Part shown: positions 15,136 to 23,155 of the stretch, piece by piece
Layout of the letters: the number at the start of each line of letters is the position of its first letter
How positions within the stretch are numbered: position 1 is the first letter of the stretch
Source: an uncultured Blautia sp.
Lineage (GTDB): Bacteria; Bacillota; Clostridia; Lachnospirales; Lachnospiraceae
NCBI GenBank assembly: GCA_900541345.1
Contig: UQJE01000003.1
Location: forward strand, 11,109-75,108
Reading direction: 5' to 3'
DNA: 64,000 bases
The notes under the pieces: generated by a model
Seen by the model: only the letters and a program-made list of their open reading frames with translations
Databases searched by the model: none
What the model was told of the DNA's origin: nothing
Translations under genes and position numbers: made by a program

Positions 15136-16488
15136 ATGAAGAATAAAAATGTAAGAGGAATTCTTGCGCTGGTTGTTGTCACTGCCCTTTCTTTTGGGGT
15201 GATTGCAGGCTCCAGAGCGCTGGCAATTGATACAGGAAGTACTTCACAGGAAGACAGCGGAGAAGTAAAAGAAGAGTTTGATGTAAGCGGCGCTGAGAAT
15301 ATTGAAAAAGCGGCTGCAACAGAGGACGGATATGTAGTTACTGTAAAAGAAAAAGGTTATGGCGGAGATATTTTAATGGATGTTTCCTTTGAGGCAGACG
15401 GAGAAACAATCTCATCTGTTTCTGTTACAGAACACACTGAGACAGAAGGCCTTGGAGCCAGAATTGCAGAAGAAGAGTTTACAGGACAGTTTGTAGGAAT
15501 GAAGGCCCCTGTATATCTTCCAGGGATGAGCGGAGGAGAAGAAGCGGCTCCCGCAGAGAAAAAAGCATCAGAAGGCGCAAAGGAATTAGAAAGCGCAGTA
15601 TTACAGGACGGCACATATGAGGCAAAGGGAGAAACGGATGACAACGGATTTGCTGACCAGGTTACTATGACGGTAAAAAATGGAAAGATTACGGAAGTAA
15701 ACTGGGATGCTATCGGAGAGGATGGAAGCAAGAAGAGTGTCATGTCTGAAAGTGGGGAATACACAATGACAGAAGATGGTCCTACATGGGCAGAGCAGGC
15801 GAAGGCACTTGCAGAGGCTCTTGTGGAAAATCAGAATCTTACTTTCCTTACAATGGATGAGCAGGGCAAGACAGACGCAGTGTCCGGAGTGAGCATTTCC
15901 GTAGGTGGTTTTGCATCTCTTGCAGAACAGTGTATGAAAGAAGCAGCAGGAATGGAAGAGAAAGAGCTCGTATTACAGGACGGCACATATGAGGCAAAGG
16001 GAGAAACGGATGACAACGGATTTGCTGACCAGGTTACTATGACGGTAAAAAATGGAAAGATTACGGAAGTAAACTGGGATGCTATCGGAGAGGATGGAAG
16101 CAAGAAGAGTGTCATGTCTGAAAGTGGGGAATACACAATGACAGAAGATGGTCCTACATGGGCAGAGCAGGCGAAGGCACTTGCAGAGGCTCTTGTGGAA
16201 AATCAGAATCTTACTTTCCTTACAATGGATGAGCAGGGCAAGACAGACGCAGTATCCGGAGTGAGCATTTCTGTAGGCGGTTTTGTATCTCTGGCAGAGA
16301 AGTGTCTCAATGAAGCAGCCGGTGTGGAGACGGAAGAACCGACAGAAGAACCGGCAGGAGAGACAAATACAGAGAGCGAAGAAGTGGAAAGCGGTGAGGT
16401 TCAGGCTGTGTCCGGTGCAACTATTTCTTCTACTGCTGCAGTAACAGGTATTAATGAGGCATATGAATTTTTGCAGACAGTAAAATAA
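15136..16488 (+). CDS. rnfG: Enlarged RnfG with two inserted PplA-like FMN-binding modules
   Basis: RnfG normally has about 180-210 residues and one covalent FMN; this one has 450. After an N-terminal membrane anchor (residues 8-30), residues about 66-125 form the first half of the RnfG flavin domain (KEKGYGGDILMDVSF; TETEGLGARI). The second half with the flavin motif, AVSGATISST (Thr429), comes only at the C-terminus. Between them lie an acidic linker and two 124-residue repeats (155-278 and 279-402), each beginning VLQDGTYEAKGETDDNGFAD and ending AVSGVSISVGGF. They resemble the ApbE-flavinylated domains of PplA-type extracellular electron-transfer proteins. In them the SGAT-like motif reads SGVSIS (Ser253 and Ser377), so flavinylation there is plausible but unproven. 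RBS AAGGAG. An acidic Glu/Thr-rich linker (about 403-420) precedes the last part. Confidence 0.85.
   Translation: MKNKNVRGILALVVVTALSFGVIAGSRALAIDTGSTSQEDSGEVKEEFDVSGAENIEKAAATEDGYVVTVKEKGYGGDILMDVSFEADGETISSVSVTEHTETEGLGARIAEEEFTGQFVGMKAPVYLPGMSGGEEAAPAEKKASEGAKELESAVLQDGTYEAKGETDDNGFADQVTMTVKNGKITEVNWDAIGEDGSKKSVMSESGEYTMTEDGPTWAEQAKALAEALVENQNLTFLTMDEQGKTDAVSGVSISVGGFASLAEQCMKEAAGMEEKELVLQDGTYEAKGETDDNGFADQVTMTVKNGKITEVNWDAIGEDGSKKSVMSESGEYTMTEDGPTWAEQAKALAEALVENQNLTFLTMDEQGKTDAVSGVSISVGGFVSLAEKCLNEAAGVETEEPTEEPAGETNTESEEVESGEVQAVSGATISSTAAVTGINEAYEFLQTVK
15598..16341 (+). repeat. Two tandem 372-bp in-frame repeats within rnfG
   Basis: Copy 1 spans 15598-15969 and copy 2 spans 15970-16341, offset exactly 372 bases (124 codons). 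By direct reading the first 284 bases of each (15598-15881 and 15970-16253) are identical; the remaining 88 diverge at about a quarter of positions. The sharp change from identity to divergence suggests gene conversion or a recent partial re-duplication. Confidence 0.95.
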
Positions 16489-16507
16489 AGAAAGCGGAGG
16501 ATTTGGT

Positions 16508-17275
16508 ATGAAATTAAAATATCCGGCAGAAGCCTTCGCCCTTGGAATAATTCTGTTTTCCGCCGGGATGAAGGAGGCCTTTAGTGCCGGGATTCTGATT
16601 ATTCTGGCAGTGGTATTCGGAGAATTCCTGAAAAATCTTTTAAAGCCGATTGTTCCGATGTGGAGCTTAAAAGCATGTGTACTGATTGGAACGGGTTCTG
16701 TCAGCGCAAGCGCATTCCTTCTCGGATTTTCCGCCCTTGGAATTGCTGTGGATACAAAGACATGGGTGATTACTTTTGTGATTGGACTTCTGGCTGCCCG
16801 TCATGTTCTGAAAGAGGAGATTGAGGGAGAATATGGTGATTTATTCTGGGAATGTGCCATTATCTGGGGATTCTGGATTTTGCTGGCAGCAGTGAGAGAA
16901 TTCTGTGCAGGAGGAAGTATTTTTGGATATACTCTTCTGGAGGCTGAATTCCAGTCAAAGAAGTTCCTTGATATGACATTTGGATTTATCTGTGCAGGAC
17001 TTTCCCTTGCATTTACAAATGGCGTTCTGAAAAAAAGAAGTACAGGAGCAGACGGTATTTTTGCTGTTGTTCCGGCAGTGCTTTTTTCACAGCCGTTTGT
17101 GATGGCAAGCTTTGGAGAAACCATAGGATTTATCTGGTCAGTATTTGTACCTGTTGTTCTTTTTATTTCCGTAAAAAAGACGCTTCGGTTTGCGAGAACA
17201 GGAAAAGCTTACAGAGGGCTTCCGGTAGAAATGCTGGCAATGGGATTCATTTATATGATTCTCAGTATTTATTAA
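16508..17275 (+). CDS. Rnf-cluster membrane protein, divergent RnfA/RnfE-like
   Basis: Protein of 255 residues with about seven hydrophobic helices, last gene of the cluster, with GGAGG at 16496-16500 upstream of ATG 16508. Several stretches look like RnfA/RnfE: GMKEAFSAGILIILAVVFGE with FLKNLLKPIVPMWSLKACVL, and especially VREFCAGGSIFGYTL, which matches the REILGxGTIFG segment of RnfE. The hallmark N-terminal LGxCP motif, whose cysteine helps bind the buried [2Fe-2S] cluster, is absent and the protein seems to begin at the second helix. The four cysteines visible lie elsewhere (LKACV, WECAI, EFCAGG, FICAGL). It may be a remodelled RnfE/A or a new membrane partner. Assignment moderate. Confidence 0.6.
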   Translation: MKLKYPAEAFALGIILFSAGMKEAFSAGILIILAVVFGEFLKNLLKPIVPMWSLKACVLIGTGSVSASAFLLGFSALGIAVDTKTWVITFVIGLLAARHVLKEEIEGEYGDLFWECAIIWGFWILLAAVREFCAGGSIFGYTLLEAEFQSKKFLDMTFGFICAGLSLAFTNGVLKKRSTGADGIFAVVPAVLFSQPFVMASFGETIGFIWSVFVPVVLFISVKKTLRFARTGKAYRGLPVEMLAMGFIYMILSIY

Positions 17276-17295
17276 AATAGAGTTTTTCTTTTAAT

Positions 17296-17338
17296 AAAAA
17301 AGGAAGTATGTTCCGGATGGAGCTCATACTTCCTTTTT
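17296..17338. terminator. Bidirectional terminator between rnf cluster and apbE
   Basis: AAAAAGGAAGTATG (17296-17309) pairs perfectly with CATACTTCCTTTTT (17325-17338), giving T-runs on both strands. Serves the two convergent operons. Confidence 0.85.
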
Positions 17339-17344
17339 GTGTTT

Positions 17345-18367
17345 TTACTTATCAGAAACGGGAAAACCGCTGCTATATAGAAATTCGCCGTTTTCGGTAA
17401 TAAAAACAGCTTCTGTATTTTTAAGATTTTCCACAAGTTCCATGCCTTTTTTTGCGCCGAGCGCAAAGCAGGATGTGCTTAAGGCATCTCCGTCAACGGA
17501 CTGGTCAGAAAGAATTGTCACAGAGACGAGATCGTTTGCATAGGGCATACCTGTTTTGGGATTTAAAATATGATGGTATAAAATACCGTCTTTTTTAAAA
17601 TATCGTTCATAAATACCGGAAGAGACAACCGATTTATCGGAAACATTTATGGTGATGGAAGTTTCCCCACGGTCTGAAAAAGGCTTTTGAATGCCGATTT
17701 TAAAGGGGGTTCCGTCTGGCTGACTGCCGATACAGAGAACATTCCCGCCAAGGTTGATGATTCCGCTTTTTACACCTTCTGATACAAGAAATTCTTTTAT
17801 TTTATCTGCTATGTAGCCCTTTGCAATGGCTCCCAGGTCAAGTCCCATTCCCTCTTTTTCAAAGTGAATGGCGTTTCCCTCTACCGTTATATTTTTATAA
17901 TCTACAAGAGGAAGAGCATTTTTTAGGGCATCCGTTTCAGGAATGACTTTTTCTTCTGAAGTAAAATCCCAGAGAGAAGACACAGGGGCAAGAGAAAGGT
18001 CAAATGCTCCTTCGGAAAGCTCTGCGTAATAGAGACCTTTTTTTACAAGTTCCGCTGTTTCCGGAGATACTTCGAAAAATCCGTTTTTTTCTGGAAGTGT
18101 TCCATGATTCAGCTTATAAATTTCACTGGTAGAAAGAGTACGGCTGAAAAGAGATTCATACGTATCACATAGTGCCATTGCCTGTTCAAGCAGTTCGGTA
18201 TTGATTTTGTCATAAACGGTGATTTTGATCATGGTGTTCAGTTTAAATCCTGTGACAGAGACGGGTTCTGTTTGTTTTTCCTGCTGTTTCTGATAAAAAA
18301 AGAAAAAAGCAGAGAAAAGAAGAATAAGAGCTGCACAGGCAGCTGTAATTTTATATTTTCTGCTCAT
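17345..18367 (-). CDS. apbE: FAD:protein FMN transferase
   Basis: Exported, membrane-anchored enzyme (340 residues) that splits FAD and attaches FMN to Thr/Ser of flavoproteins such as RnfD and RnfG. An N-terminal hydrophobic anchor (about residues 9-24) is followed by a stretch matching the family: FKLNTMIKITVYD, LGAIAKGYIADKI, GIINLGGNVLCIG and the metal-binding YHHILNPKTGMP with DGDALSTSCFALG near the C-terminus. No lipobox cysteine follows the hydrophobic segment. It is convergent with the rnf cluster, separated by a shared terminator, which links it functionally to flavin loading of that complex. Own promoter at 18420-18447. Confidence 0.92.
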   Translation of the reverse strand: MSRKYKITAACAALILLFSAFFFFYQKQQEKQTEPVSVTGFKLNTMIKITVYDKINTELLEQAMALCDTYESLFSRTLSTSEIYKLNHGTLPEKNGFFEVSPETAELVKKGLYYAELSEGAFDLSLAPVSSLWDFTSEEKVIPETDALKNALPLVDYKNITVEGNAIHFEKEGMGLDLGAIAKGYIADKIKEFLVSEGVKSGIINLGGNVLCIGSQPDGTPFKIGIQKPFSDRGETSITINVSDKSVVSSGIYERYFKKDGILYHHILNPKTGMPYANDLVSVTILSDQSVDGDALSTSCFALGAKKGMELVENLKNTEAVFITENGEFLYSSGFPVSDK

Positions 18368-18419
18368 AAAATCTCCTTATATTTAATATTTACTGTATTA
18401 CGTATTGAGTACAGCCTAT

Positions 18420-18447
18420 TGTATAGTGTCAGATAGGATATTGTCAA
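18420..18447 (-). promoter_or_regulatory. Promoter of apbE
   Basis: On the minus strand TTGACA (18447-18442) and TATACA (18425-18420), 16-base spacing, about 55 bases before the start codon. Confidence 0.5.
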
Positions 18448-18485
18448 GACGGTTAGACAGAGAGAAAGAAAAATGAAAATTTATA

Positions 18486-18530
18486 TTGACATATGTTAAT
18501 AACTGTACTATAGTAATAATTAGCATATGC
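18486..18530 (+). promoter_or_regulatory. Promoter with paired palindromes, candidate operator of the DUF134 gene
   Basis: TTGACA (18486-18491) and TATAGT (18509-18514), 17-base spacing. Two 8-base palindromes flank the -10 box: ACATATGT (18489-18496), overlapping the -35 box, and GCATATGC (18523-18530), near the transcription start. They sit in a partial direct repeat CATATGYYAATAA, 34 bases apart. The arrangement suits repression by the DNA-binding domain encoded just downstream. Confidence 0.6.
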
Positions 18531-18551
18531 CAATAAAAAAGGAGAAGAAAC

Positions 18552-19292
18552 ATGCCAAGACCAAGTAAACCGAGAAAAGTAAAAGCACTTCCGAAAAATG
18601 CCGGTTTTTGCCCGAAAGGACAGCCTGAGTGCAGCCACCCTATTATTTTAAATGTGGAGGAATATGAAACAATCCGCCTGATTGACTATGTGGGGCTGAC
18701 CCAGGAGGAATGCGCACTCTCTATGGGAGTGGGGCGAGCCACTGTGCAGAGTCTTTATGTGGAAGCACGAAAAAAACTTGCCAGGTTTGTGGTAGAGGCA
18801 TCGGGCCTTCTTATTGAGGGCGGAAACTATGAAATCTGCTCAGAGAAAATAACTGGCACAAAAATAAAAAAAGAAAAAGGAGATTTAATTATGAAGATTG
18901 CAGTTACTTACGAAAACGGACAGGTCTTTCAGCATTTTGGACACACAGAGCAGTTTAAAATTTATGAAGCAGAAGACGGAAAAGTTGTAAAAGAAGAAGT
19001 TGTTGATACAAATGGAAGCGGTCATGGCGCGCTGGCAGGCTTCTTAAAAGAGAACGGTGTAGATACTTTGATTTGCGGAGGAATCGGAGGAGGTGCAAGA
19101 AATGCACTTGCAGAAGCAGGAATCCGTCTTTTTCCGGGAGCAGCAGGAGATGCAGATGCACAGGTAGCTTCTTTCCTTTCTGGAAACTTAAATTATAACC
19201 CGGATACTATGTGTAACCATCATCACCATGAAGAAGGACATACATGCGGAGATCACGGCTGTGGAGAAGGACATCACTGTGGAGAGCATTAA
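18552..19292 (+). CDS. DUF134 HTH domain fused to NifX/NifB-type cofactor domain with His-rich tail
   Basis: Protein of 246 residues. Residues 1 to about 105 are a DUF134 domain: the family opening MPRPSKPRKVKALPKNAGFC, then a sigma-like helix-turn-helix (LTQEECALSMGVGRATVQSL). Residues 113 to about 215 are a dinitrogenase iron-molybdenum cofactor biosynthesis domain (MKIAVTYENGQVFQHFGHTE; GVDTLICGGIGGGARNAL), a fold that binds metal clusters. The last 25 residues are a His/Cys/Gly-rich metal-binding tail (CNHHHHEEGHTCGDHGCG). RBS AAAGGAG. A strong internal ribosome binding site precedes Met114, so the second domain may also be made alone. Likely a metal-responsive regulator coupled to the radical SAM gene that follows. 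No nif genes are nearby. Confidence 0.85.
   Translation: MPRPSKPRKVKALPKNAGFCPKGQPECSHPIILNVEEYETIRLIDYVGLTQEECALSMGVGRATVQSLYVEARKKLARFVVEASGLLIEGGNYEICSEKITGTKIKKEKGDLIMKIAVTYENGQVFQHFGHTEQFKIYEAEDGKVVKEEVVDTNGSGHGALAGFLKENGVDTLICGGIGGGARNALAEAGIRLFPGAAGDADAQVASFLSGNLNYNPDTMCNHHHHEEGHTCGDHGCGEGHHCGEH
18875..18893 (+). other. Internal ribosome binding site and start within the DUF134-NifX gene
   Basis: AAAAAGGAG at 18875-18882 is followed, 8 bases on, by an in-frame ATG (18891-18893) exactly at the start of the NifX-like domain (MKIAVTYENG). This would yield a separate 133-residue metal-binding protein from the same mRNA. Confidence 0.6.
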
Positions 19293-20178
19293 GAATTGTA
19301 TTCTTTGCCCGAGAGAATGTCGTATCAATCGTGAGGACGGAAAACGGGGATATTGCGGCATGGACAGCAAAATATATGCTGCCCGTGCCGCTCTTCATAT
19401 GTGGGAAGAACCTTGTATTTCCGGAGAAAAAGGTTCGGGAGCTGTGTTTTTTTCCGGATGTGGTCTTCGCTGTATCTTCTGTCAGAACCGGGAGATTGCC
19501 ATAGGAAAAGATGGAAAAGAAATTTCAGTGGAAAAACTGGGAGGAATTTTTATTCATCTGGAAAAACAGGGTGCAGCCAATATTAATCTTGTAACAGGAG
19601 CACACTATGTTCCACAGATTATAGAAGCGCTGAAAATTGCAAAAGAAAAGGGACTGTCTGTTCCTATTGTATATAATTCAAGCGGATATGAAAAGATAGA
19701 GACGTTAAAGCTTCTGGAAGGATATGTGGATGTGTATCTTCCTGATTTTAAATATATGGAAGGTTCTCTGGCTGAAGATTTTTCAAATGCTCCTGATTAT
19801 CCGGAGCGGGCAAAGGCAGCTATTGAAGAGATGGTGCGTCAGACAGGGAACTGCGTATTTAATGAAGACGGGTATATAGAAAAGGGAACGATTGTAAGAC
19901 ATTTGATTCTCCCGGGACATACTGTAAATTCCAAAAAAGTTCTGGAGTATCTTCACAGCACATATGGAAATAAAATTTTTATCAGCATTATGAATCAGTA
20001 TACACCTGTATATGAGCAAAAAAAGTATACGGAATTAAACAGAAAAGTGACAGAAAGAGAATATAAAAAAGTTCTTGATTATGCTCTGGAAATTGGTCTG
20101 GAAAATGGATTCTGGCAAACAGGAGATACTGCAAAGGAAAGTTTTATTCCTGCTTTTGATTATGAAGGTCTTGATTAA
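19279..20178 (+). CDS. Radical SAM protein, PflX/COG1313 activase-like
   Basis: Radical SAM enzyme of about 299 residues related to pyruvate-formate-lyase activating enzymes. The cluster-binding CGLRCIFCQN (CxxxCxxC) is present, preceded by a second cysteine set (CILCPRECR; GYCGM) typical of this group. Later motifs are NLVTGAHYVPQI, DVYLPDFKYME and ISIMNQYTPV. The start is taken as GTG 19279, which has GGAGAAGG 8 bases upstream. The ATG at 19228 lacks a ribosome binding site and overlaps the previous gene by 65 bases. With the GTG start the overlap is 14 bases, indicating translational coupling to the DUF134-NifX gene. Substrate unknown. Confidence 0.82.
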   Translation: MESIKNCILCPRECRINREDGKRGYCGMDSKIYAARAALHMWEEPCISGEKGSGAVFFSGCGLRCIFCQNREIAIGKDGKEISVEKLGGIFIHLEKQGAANINLVTGAHYVPQIIEALKIAKEKGLSVPIVYNSSGYEKIETLKLLEGYVDVYLPDFKYMEGSLAEDFSNAPDYPERAKAAIEEMVRQTGNCVFNEDGYIEKGTIVRHLILPGHTVNSKKVLEYLHSTYGNKIFISIMNQYTPVYEQKKYTELNRKVTEREYKKVLDYALEIGLENGFWQTGDTAKESFIPAFDYEGLD

Positions 20179-20201
20179 AAAAATGCCATAAAAGGAAGGA
20201 G

Positions 20202-20221
20202 GCCGGTACTTTCGTACCGGC
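20202..20221. other. Perfect hairpin after the radical SAM gene
   Basis: GCCGGTAC (20202-20209) pairs with GTACCGGC (20214-20221) around a 4-base loop. No T-run follows on either strand, so it may be an mRNA-stabilising hairpin or a weak terminator. Confidence 0.5.
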
Positions 20222-20343
20222 GCGTATGAAAAAGAAAAATATTTAATTAAGAAAGACTTATTGCTTTCTACGAGTATTAATATAACCTAAAAATGTGAAG
20301 AAATTGTGATGTACATTTGAAAAAAATGTGAAAGCAGTAAAGT

Positions 20344-21786
20344 TTATGAGAATTTCTTCCATGTATTCTTTGTAAAAAGAAGAAGAAGCGGGAAAATCTC
20401 AAGCCTTCCTGCCAGCATATCAAAAATCAGCACACATTTTGCAAGGGGAGAAAACAGAGAAAAATTCCCGGTAGGTCCCACAAGCTCAAGACCTGGCCCA
20501 ATATTATTTAAGGTCGCGGCAACTGCTGTAAAGTTGGTCGTCAAATCATATGCATCAAGTCCCAGTATTAGGACAGAACCGGCAAAAATCAAAATATATA
20601 CAGCCATAAAAATATTTGTGGAGCGGACAACCTCATGAGGAATGGTTTTCTGGTCCATTTTTATTTTTTTAATGGCATTTGGGTGCAGGTAAAGATGAAG
20701 TTCTTTAGCCACAGTTTTAAATAAGATAATAAGACGAGATACTTTAATGCCTCCGCCTGTACTTCCTGCACATGCGCCTACAAACATGAGAAGGACAAGA
20801 ATGGTCTTGGAAAAAACAGGCCACTGGTTAAAGTCTGTTGTGGCGTATCCAGTGGTAGTAATAATAGAGCCGACCTGAAAGGCAGATTGTTGAAGCGCTG
20901 TCCATATATTATCAAACATGTGCGCTGTGTTTATGGCAATAGCAAGTATGGAAGCTCCGATAATGCCGAGGTAATAGCGAAGCTCTTCTACCTTAAATGC
21001 CTGTATAAATTTCTTAGTGAGAAGAAGGAAATACACATTGAAATTTACACCAAACAAAATCATAAATATTGTAACAACTACCTGAATATAAGTGCTGTAT
21101 CCGCCGAGACTGTCATTTCGGATACCAAATCCTCCTGTTCCGGCTGTACCAAAGGAAATACACAAGGTATCAAACAGGGGCATTTTTCCAACAAGAAGCA
21201 AAATAATCTGCAGCATAGTCAGCCCGAAATAAATAGTGTAAAGAATTTTGGCAGTGGACTGTACTTTGGGAACAAGCTTTCCGACAGAAGGTCCCGGGCT
21301 TTCTGCTTTCATAAGATTCATATGGTATCCGCCTGCAAGAGGGAGAAGTGCCAATATAAATACAAGGACACCCATACCGCCGATCCAGTGAGTAAAACTT
21401 CTCCATATCAGAATACAGTGAGGAAGAATTTCCACATCACTGATAATACTTGCTCCTGTTGTAGTAAATCCGGAAACCGTTTCAAAAAGAGCATCAATTG
21501 GATGAGAAATACTTCCGGAAAGAAGAAAGGGAACAGATCCCATAATGCTTAATACAATCCAGCTAAGAGCAACGGCAACAAATCCCTCTTTTGTATAAAA
21601 AGCTCGTTTTTGCGGCTTTTTTAAAGTAAGAGGGATTCCAATAGCGAGACAGATTGCCATAGTAATTAAGAAAGCAAAACCTGATTTTTCTCTATAAATC
21701 AAAGCTGTAATACAGGGAAGTGTCATAAATGCAGCTTCCAGATTTAAAATCCAGCCAACGATATAAAAGATAATGGAATAATTCAT
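20344..21786 (-). CDS. trkH: Potassium uptake membrane protein TrkH/KtrB
   Basis: K+-conducting membrane subunit of 480 residues with the four-repeat M1-P-M2 architecture. Selectivity-loop segments are visible: TVSGFTTTGAS, SFGTAGTGGFG, QVGSIITTTGYATTD with GACAGSTGGG, and AVAATLNNIGPGLELVG. ATG 21786 (MNYSIIFYIVGW) is chosen because AAGGGA precedes it. A longer open frame upstream runs through trkA. Trk works with the cytoplasmic gating protein encoded immediately upstream, 10 bases away, in one operon. Confidence 0.92.
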   Translation of the reverse strand: MNYSIIFYIVGWILNLEAAFMTLPCITALIYREKSGFAFLITMAICLAIGIPLTLKKPQKRAFYTKEGFVAVALSWIVLSIMGSVPFLLSGSISHPIDALFETVSGFTTTGASIISDVEILPHCILIWRSFTHWIGGMGVLVFILALLPLAGGYHMNLMKAESPGPSVGKLVPKVQSTAKILYTIYFGLTMLQIILLLVGKMPLFDTLCISFGTAGTGGFGIRNDSLGGYSTYIQVVVTIFMILFGVNFNVYFLLLTKKFIQAFKVEELRYYLGIIGASILAIAINTAHMFDNIWTALQQSAFQVGSIITTTGYATTDFNQWPVFSKTILVLLMFVGACAGSTGGGIKVSRLIILFKTVAKELHLYLHPNAIKKIKMDQKTIPHEVVRSTNIFMAVYILIFAGSVLILGLDAYDLTTNFTAVAATLNNIGPGLELVGPTGNFSLFSPLAKCVLIFDMLAGRLEIFPLLLLFTKNTWKKFS

Positions 21787-21796
21787 AAACAATCCC

Positions 21797-23155
21797 TTAC
21801 CTTTCCAGAATATCGCTGATGTCGCGAAGTCCCTTATTTGTAGTGACAATGATAACAGTGTCGCCAGGCTGTATCGTATCACTTCCTCGTGGAATCCGTA
21901 TAGAGCCATGACGATTAATACAACCCACGAGAAGATTCTTTTTAAGCGAAAGCTCAGAAAGAGGAATACCTACTGCCGGACAGTTCTCACAGATAGAAAA
22001 TTCCAGAGCTTCAGCCTGATTGTCCAGAATGTGATAGAGTATTTTGACATTACTGCCTATCGTATTCTGCATAGCGCGCACATACTGAAGAATAGAATCT
22101 GCGGTAATATATTTCGGGTAGATCACACTTCCGAGATCCAGACTGTCAATTACATCATCAAAAGCAAGTCGGTTTACTTTTGCAACTACTTTTGCATGAG
22201 AAATATTTTTTGCAAAAAGAGAAAGGAATACATTCTCTTCATCAAGGTTGGTAAGGGTGACAAAAGCTTCAGCTTGCATAAGACCTTCTTCCATCAGGAG
22301 AGAGCGATCTGTTCCGTCACCATTTATAATAGTGGCATCGGGAAGGAGTTCGCTTAAGGTTTCGCATTTATCTTTGTCTTTTTCAATAATTTTTACATCT
22401 ATTTTCATATCAAGAAGAGCCTGAGAAAGATAATAGGAAATCGTTCCGCCTCCAATAATAATGGCATTTTTTACCTGGCTTGTTTTCATTCCTATTTTTT
22501 TAAAAAAGGAAGCTGTATTTTTAGGCGGTGCCATAACAGAGAGAATATCGCCGTCGTGAATCTCATAATCTCCTCCGGGGATAGAAACAGAGTCCGGACT
22601 TTCAGCGGCACATATCAGAATGTCACAGTTAAATTTTTCTTTCAACTGGGAAATACTCATTCCATTAAGATGAAATTCCGGCAGTACTTTAAATTTTACA
22701 AGCTCAACTCTGCCTCTTGCAAAAGTATCAATCTTGAGAGCGGAAGGAAAACGAAGGACACGGGAAATTTCCTGCGCTGCAGCCAGTTCCGGATTAATAA
22801 ACATGGAAACACCCAGACGCTCTTTGATAAATGCGCTTTCTTTACTGTATATAGGATTTCTCACGCGGGCGATAGTCTGGCAGTGACCTGCCTTCTGCGC
22901 AATAAGGCAGCATAAAAGGTTCAGTTCGTCAGAACCGGTGACTGCGATCAGAATATCTGCTGTTTCTACACCTGCCTCCATAAGAACATTAATGCTGGCT
23001 CCATTTCCCAAAACACCCATAGCATCTATATTGTCGCATAAGGACGTCAGTTTTTCCTGAGAAGTGTCAACAAGAGTTATGTCGATGTCTTCTTCCTGTA
23101 ATTGTTCTGCAAGGGTGCCTCCGACTTTTCCACACCCAACGATAATTATCTGAAT
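21797..23155 (-). CDS. trkA: Trk system potassium uptake regulatory protein TrkA, apparent ATT start
   Basis: NAD(H)-binding gating subunit (about 452 residues) with two RCK repeats. The first Rossmann motif is IIIVGCGKVGGTLAEQL at the N-terminus; the second is NAIIIGGGTISYYLSQALL near residue 232. RCK-C domains follow each half. The start is unusual. No ATG lies in range. A TTG at 23167 is itself part of the Shine-Dalgarno TTGGAGG, so cannot use it. The codon 5 bases after that site, at 23155-23153, is ATT, giving MQIIIVGCGKVG, just like the MKIIIVG start of other TrkA proteins. First gene of the trkA-trkH operon. Confidence 0.85.
   Translation of the reverse strand: MQIIIVGCGKVGGTLAEQLQEEDIDITLVDTSQEKLTSLCDNIDAMGVLGNGASINVLMEAGVETADILIAVTGSDELNLLCCLIAQKAGHCQTIARVRNPIYSKESAFIKERLGVSMFINPELAAAQEISRVLRFPSALKIDTFARGRVELVKFKVLPEFHLNGMSISQLKEKFNCDILICAAESPDSVSIPGGDYEIHDGDILSVMAPPKNTASFFKKIGMKTSQVKNAIIIGGGTISYYLSQALLDMKIDVKIIEKDKDKCETLSELLPDATIINGDGTDRSLLMEEGLMQAEAFVTLTNLDEENVFLSLFAKNISHAKVVAKVNRLAFDDVIDSLDLGSVIYPKYITADSILQYVRAMQNTIGSNVKILYHILDNQAEALEFSICENCPAVGIPLSELSLKKNLLVGCINRHGSIRIPRGSDTIQPGDTVIIVTTNKGLRDISDILER

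Noticed and set aside
15598..16341. rnfG repeats as an assembly artefact
   Set aside because: The two copies have distinct diverged tails and stay in frame, so they are most likely real, although only long reads can confirm it.
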